DNA of 64,000 nt from a virus, in IMG/VR virus record IMGVR_UViG_3300009124_000007, positions 1 through 64,000 of that record; one strand, written 5' to 3'. Both the position numbers and the translations under genes were made by a program. The notes under the pieces are model-generated. The model was given only the letters and a program-made list of their open reading frames with translations, ran no database searches and was not told where the DNA came from. Below are positions 61,029 through 64,000 of this stretch, in pieces (position 1 is the first letter of the stretch; the number at the start of each line of letters is the position of its first letter).

Positions 61029-61366
61029 CTATCCCACATTTCAAATCCCAACATGATTGGGAAGCATTTACCCAAATCTTTGATAGTCAGTGGCATTGTA
61101 AGAAAGCACTGCTAGATCGTGTCAAAGATGATATGTTCCCCAATACATCCTGGAACGGACTTACCGCAAAGTCTATTGAAGTTATCAATGACATCGTAAC
61201 AAATCTCCTGTACGATGTAGATCGTAAGTTCAAAGAGACCCACCAGGACTACAAGACTGAGGATGATGAAATGTTCATTCCTTATCGCTCATTCAAAGAG
61301 AATGTGCTTGAAGCATTGAATGAAGCACTCACACCCTATGAGTTGCAATATAAGGAACCGCAGTGA
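61025..61366 (+). CDS. Conserved hypothetical protein
   Basis: 113 residues. PHFKSQHDWEAFTQIFDSQW, a Trp/Asn turn (FPNTSWNGLT), then helices with an acidic patch (YKTEDDEMFIPYRSFKENV). ATGA overlap with the HNH gene. Not recognised. Confidence 0.7.
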   Translation: MTIPHFKSQHDWEAFTQIFDSQWHCKKALLDRVKDDMFPNTSWNGLTAKSIEVINDIVTNLLYDVDRKFKETHQDYKTEDDEMFIPYRSFKENVLEALNEALTPYELQYKEPQ

Positions 61367-61371
61367 TCTAA

Positions 61372-61557
61372 ATGTGGAGAATTTGGGCAAAAGCATTAGG
61401 GGAGAAGCATGGACGAAACGACAAAGAAGCAGATCTTATTGCTTGCATACGCACCATTATTTTTATTTCTTACTTGGTCACTAACTGTTTTATTATATCT
61501 GGAGTAATTCGACACTGGAATGACGTACCACAATCCCAAATCGAAACCACCAAATGA
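61372..61557 (+). CDS. Small membrane protein
   Basis: 61 residues. MWRIWAKALGEKHGRNDKEAD is a polar amphipathic lead, then one membrane segment (TIIFISYLVTNCFIISGVI). Similar small proteins are common in cyanophages. Function unknown. Confidence 0.7.
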   Translation: MWRIWAKALGEKHGRNDKEADLIACIRTIIFISYLVTNCFIISGVIRHWNDVPQSQIETTK

Positions 61558-61666
61558 TGATGAACTTATGGGAGAAATCGATGTCGATCGTGACATGCTT
61601 GAATGGTTGTATGGATTTGATGAAGACGAAGACACCTATGATGATCTCAGTGGTACAGAACTATGA
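61520..61666 (+). CDS. Very small acidic protein
   Basis: 48 residues: MTYHNPKSKPPNDDELMGE, then EWLYGFDEDEDTYDDLSGT. Very acidic. Overlaps the membrane protein by 38 bases in another frame. Supported by an ATG and an intact frame only. Confidence 0.58.
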   Translation: MTYHNPKSKPPNDDELMGEIDVDRDMLEWLYGFDEDEDTYDDLSGTEL

Positions 61667-61705
61667 CATATAGATATAGAGTGAGTGTTTGAACCAGATA
61701 CATAG

Positions 61706-63043
61706 ATGGCATTTTACCGTCCTGAAGGAAACTTTGGACCTGTATGTGATCCTATTGGAGTTATCACAGCAGGGTCGGATCCTGTTGTCATTGATGAACA
61801 AATTTCTGATAATGATTTCAAACCCTGCAAAGGGTTTGCTGAGTATCCACCCAATCCATCTTGGGTAACAATGCCAACTCAAACTAGAGTTCTTTGTAGG
61901 GAGATTGAAGGTGGTGCTGTCGAATATAAGTTTGAAACTGACATTGAATCGGATGCCCTTTATGTGGCAGAAGAGATCAATAGACGTATTGCCGAACTAA
62001 CACTAGCAGCAGTACCACCTGCCGTTCCATTTGAACCATATGATCCCAATAGATATTGCCAAGAATTTTTTGGTGATACAAAATTGTATCCTGAAACACT
62101 AAACGGGGTAACAACTTACTATAAACTAAAGTCAGTACCGAGATCTTATAGTGTCACCCACACTACCTGGGATGATGAGATGAATGTAGAAGCAGCATGG
62201 ATCTCACAGGGTGTCTGTAGTTTTGAAGATAAAACAATTGCTGGTGGTACTGCTGCATATGTTGTTACTGACTTCACTGTAGACACTACAGGAACACACA
62301 CTCTAAGATATAGATTTTCTAAACAGGGTGAGGTGTGGTTGAATTACTTTGATGAGAATCCAAACAATAGAATACAGTTGTTGAATGTAACTGAGACCAG
62401 ATCTTCTTATGACAACTCACAGTTTGAAACCAAACAAGTAACCCTTACTGAGGGAGATTATAAACTTTATATTGTAATTGAAAATCCAACAGTAGGAACT
62501 TTCAAGAAACTATGGGATGATTCTCCTGCTGCTGTAGGTATGCAAATCTATGAGGGTTCTTACAGCAGCAGTACGGTGAATGGTATACCTACCTCTGTGG
62601 GTATCGTAACATCAAGCAGTCAGGGTTCTACATACACAAGTTCCTGGGGTCAGAATTGGATCCGAGATGATGATGATCAGTCTGGAGTGTTTGCACTTTC
62701 TGAAGGTGGACAAGAGTACAATGTTAGTTTCTCTAACTCTGGTCTCACAGGAACAGCAAAGGTAAAACCAATTGTGACTCATACATATAACGCAACCACC
62801 CAACAAAATGAGTACATCACTACTGCAGAATGGACAGTCCATGATGTAACTGCATTTGGTAGTGGCAAATCAGTTGACGATAGGATCACTATCAGTTATA
62901 CTGGATCTGTTGGTGGAACAATTACTGCAGACGTAAAAGTCTTTGCAGTTACAAATCAAACTACCACTACAGGTACAAAGATTTGGTCCACAAGTGAAAA
63001 CCTTACAGGTTATTTTAGGTCTACAACTCCCTTTGATGATTGA
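61706..63043 (+). CDS. Virion structural or fibre-like protein
   Basis: 445 residues. N-terminal AFYRPEGNFGPVCDPIG and a Pro/Asp-rich linker (EPYDPNRYCQEFFGD), then beta-rich Thr/Ser domains (THTLRYRFSKQGEVWLNYFDEN in part, resembling a carbohydrate-binding sandwich), ending in GSVGGTITADVKVF repeats. This plan fits a tail or neck fibre. Family not recognised. Confidence 0.68.
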   Translation: MAFYRPEGNFGPVCDPIGVITAGSDPVVIDEQISDNDFKPCKGFAEYPPNPSWVTMPTQTRVLCREIEGGAVEYKFETDIESDALYVAEEINRRIAELTLAAVPPAVPFEPYDPNRYCQEFFGDTKLYPETLNGVTTYYKLKSVPRSYSVTHTTWDDEMNVEAAWISQGVCSFEDKTIAGGTAAYVVTDFTVDTTGTHTLRYRFSKQGEVWLNYFDENPNNRIQLLNVTETRSSYDNSQFETKQVTLTEGDYKLYIVIENPTVGTFKKLWDDSPAAVGMQIYEGSYSSSTVNGIPTSVGIVTSSSQGSTYTSSWGQNWIRDDDDQSGVFALSEGGQEYNVSFSNSGLTGTAKVKPIVTHTYNATTQQNEYITTAEWTVHDVTAFGSGKSVDDRITISYTGSVGGTITADVKVFAVTNQTTTTGTKIWSTSENLTGYFRSTTPFDD

Positions 63044-63315
63044 TGGAAATTAGTAAAGACAATCTACCAGATTCTGTAAAGAAACTAATCGGTGACGATG
63101 AGTTTGTCATTGAAACTTTTTGTCCAGATCAAGACCCTGCTCTTACCGAAGCATTCGGTATGGATCCTGTCGAACGTGAGATTATGAAACTGCAATCTCA
63201 ATATCAAATGAGAAAAGCAGTAGATGAACTGAACAAAGTTCGCTTCCCAAAGAAATATAAGAAGCGTAAAACTTCTAAAAAACATTCAGTTTTGGACGAG
63301 TTGAAAAACTTATAA
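63043..63315 (+). CDS. Small protein with basic tail
   Basis: 90 residues from ATG 63043 (MEISKDNLPDSVKKLIGDDE). Acidic first half, then a basic stretch KKYKKRKTSKKHS. Starts at the previous stop (TGATGG). Not recognised. Confidence 0.68.
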   Translation: MEISKDNLPDSVKKLIGDDEFVIETFCPDQDPALTEAFGMDPVEREIMKLQSQYQMRKAVDELNKVRFPKKYKKRKTSKKHSVLDELKNL

Positions 63316-63318
63316 ATA
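63311..63318 (+). promoter_or_regulatory. Late-type box after gene 63043
   Basis: A perfect TATAAATA overlapping the stop of 63043, about 175 nt before the next gene. It may give a late transcript of the beta-rich protein gene in addition to its sigma70 promoter. Confidence 0.55.
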
Positions 63319-63384
63319 AATTCACGCAACCAATTGTTACGTTTTACAACAGAGGATGGTGCCTCAACTACTCGCGCCAATCTG

Positions 63385-63413
63385 TTGACCTGACCACGGT
63401 TATGTGGTATAAT
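63385..63413 (+). promoter_or_regulatory. Sigma70-type promoter before the secreted beta-rich gene
   Basis: TTGACC (63385-63390), a 17-nt spacer, TATAAT (63408-63413): close to consensus. The leader has a hairpin GAAGGGT/ACCCTTC (63423-63442). Confidence 0.85.
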
Positions 63414-63493
63414 AAACAAAGCGAAGGGTAGTCGAACCCTTCCGACATCTGTGGGTAACCATTCCACAAGCAAAAATTACGAGGTAAACTACT

Positions 63494-63865
63494 ATGATCA
63501 AATCCGCATTCGCAGCTCTGGCTGCTGCTCCCCTTTTCGCTGGCGCTGCTTTTGCAGGTCCTTACGTGAACGTCGAAGCTAACTCTGGTTGGACTGGTTC
63601 TAACTATGGTGGCACCGCTATCGATAACCATATTGGTTACGAAGGTGCTCTGGGTGAGTCTGCTTCTTACTACGTTCAGGGTGGCGCTACCGTCAAACTT
63701 CCTGATGGTGGTGACGCTAAGTGGGTTCCTTCTGGTAAGGCAGGCGTTGGCGTCGGTCTGACCGATTCTCTCGGTGCTTACGGCGAAGTCTCCTTCGTTG
63801 GCAGCGGCGAGTCTGGTGTTGACCGTGGTTACGGCACCAAAGCTGGTCTCAAGTGGACCTTCTGA
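63494..63865 (+). CDS. Secreted beta-rich protein, possible outer-membrane type
   Basis: 123 residues; ACGAGG before the ATG. Signal peptide MIKSAFAALAAAPLFAGAAFA with an A-F-A cleavage site. The mature part alternates polar and nonpolar residues with Gly/Ser (YVQGGATVKLPDGG, GAYGEVSFVGSG) and ends in W-T-F, the terminal Phe seen in outer-membrane beta barrels. At about 100 mature residues it is small for a barrel. Strong promoter and GC-rich codons suggest high expression. Confidence 0.72.
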   Translation: MIKSAFAALAAAPLFAGAAFAGPYVNVEANSGWTGSNYGGTAIDNHIGYEGALGESASYYVQGGATVKLPDGGDAKWVPSGKAGVGVGLTDSLGAYGEVSFVGSGESGVDRGYGTKAGLKWTF

Positions 63866-63889
63866 TCCTTCCTACATAGCGTAGAAGTG

Positions 63890-63912
63890 GGGGACCTTCG
63901 GGTCCCCTTTTT
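63890..63912 (+). terminator. Terminator after the beta-rich gene
   Basis: GGGGACC and GGTCCCC arms with TTCG loop, then TTTTT. Confidence 0.93.
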
Positions 63913-63926
63913 ATTCGGAGATAATT

Positions 63927-64000
63927 ATGAACTTCAAAGTATATACACGTACAGGTTGCCCTTATTGTGATAAAGTAAAGGCAGTTCTTAGTGGCAAAGG
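63927..64000 (+). CDS. grx: Glutaredoxin, 3' end cut by window
   Basis: Only the first 24 codons are visible: MNFKVYTRTGCPYCDKVKAV, with the C-P-Y-C redox site. CGGAG at 63916-63920 marks the start. The gene would regenerate ribonucleotide reductase (nrdAB here) or other thiols. Confidence 0.85.
   Translation, partial: MNFKVYTRTGCPYCDKVKAVLSGK

Overview
This window is part of the genome of a T4-like cyanophage (a contractile-tailed virus of marine-type Synechococcus or Prochlorococcus). The T4 morphogenesis order gp17-18-19-20-(core)-21-22-23 is intact. T4-type replication and recombination genes follow: uvsY, uvsW, gp55, gp47, gp46, gp45, gp44, gp62, regA, gp43, uvsX, gp41, gp61 and nrdAB. 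Mixed among them are genes typical of cyanophages: psbA, psbD, two hli genes, a CobS-like ATPase, speD, mazG, hsp20, a peroxiredoxin and four 2-oxoglutarate-type oxygenases. Genes are dense, with many ATGA, GTGA and TAATG overlaps, and nearly all lie on the + strand.

Layout. 1-10.5 kb: packaging, tail and head genes, each preceded by a T4-late-like box (TATAAATA or CTAAATA). 10.5-17.5 kb: recombination and late-transcription genes, ending in a tRNA-Pro. 17.6-22.6 kb: small unknown genes, then a CobT-like metalloprotease/VWA gene, speD and cobS. 22.6-26.9 kb: sliding clamp, clamp loader split by a Dam-like methylase, and regA. 27.1-29.5 kb: a structural-looking + strand gene facing three - strand genes for secreted-looking proteins. 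29.6-37.8 kb: hsp20, Sm-like candidates, DNA polymerase, uvsX, helicase and mazG. 37.8-47.3 kb: a late-looking block of cyanophage-specific virion candidates, including a ligase-like gene, a nucleotidyltransferase with a capsid-targeting-like N-terminus, two lysine-rich proteins, an Ig-domain protein and a protein that begins with a copy of the major capsid N-arm. 47.3-51.7 kb: primase and ribonucleotide reductase. 51.7-55.7 kb: small genes, a probable glutamine-type riboswitch, tRNA-Arg, an unexplained structured region and tRNA-Leu. 55.7-61 kb: peroxiredoxin, hli genes, a lysozyme-like gene, psbA with a structured leader, psbD and an HNH nuclease. 61-64 kb: a possible fibre protein, a predicted secreted beta-rich protein and the start of a glutaredoxin gene.

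How it works together. The photosystem, Hli, redox and nucleotide genes would keep light energy and dNTP supply running for phage replication. gp55 with the sliding clamp would fire the late boxes. The gp21 protease would mature the capsid and probably a set of packaged internal proteins. The most unusual items are the capsid N-arm sequence reused in a second protein (45927), the predicted packaged-protein set at 40.3-44.7 kb, hairpins that carry CTTGAC in the loop next to promoter -10 boxes, the three-hairpin region at 54.6-54.9 kb, and the riboswitch at 52.14 kb. All calls come from reading sequence and motifs by eye; no database search was run.
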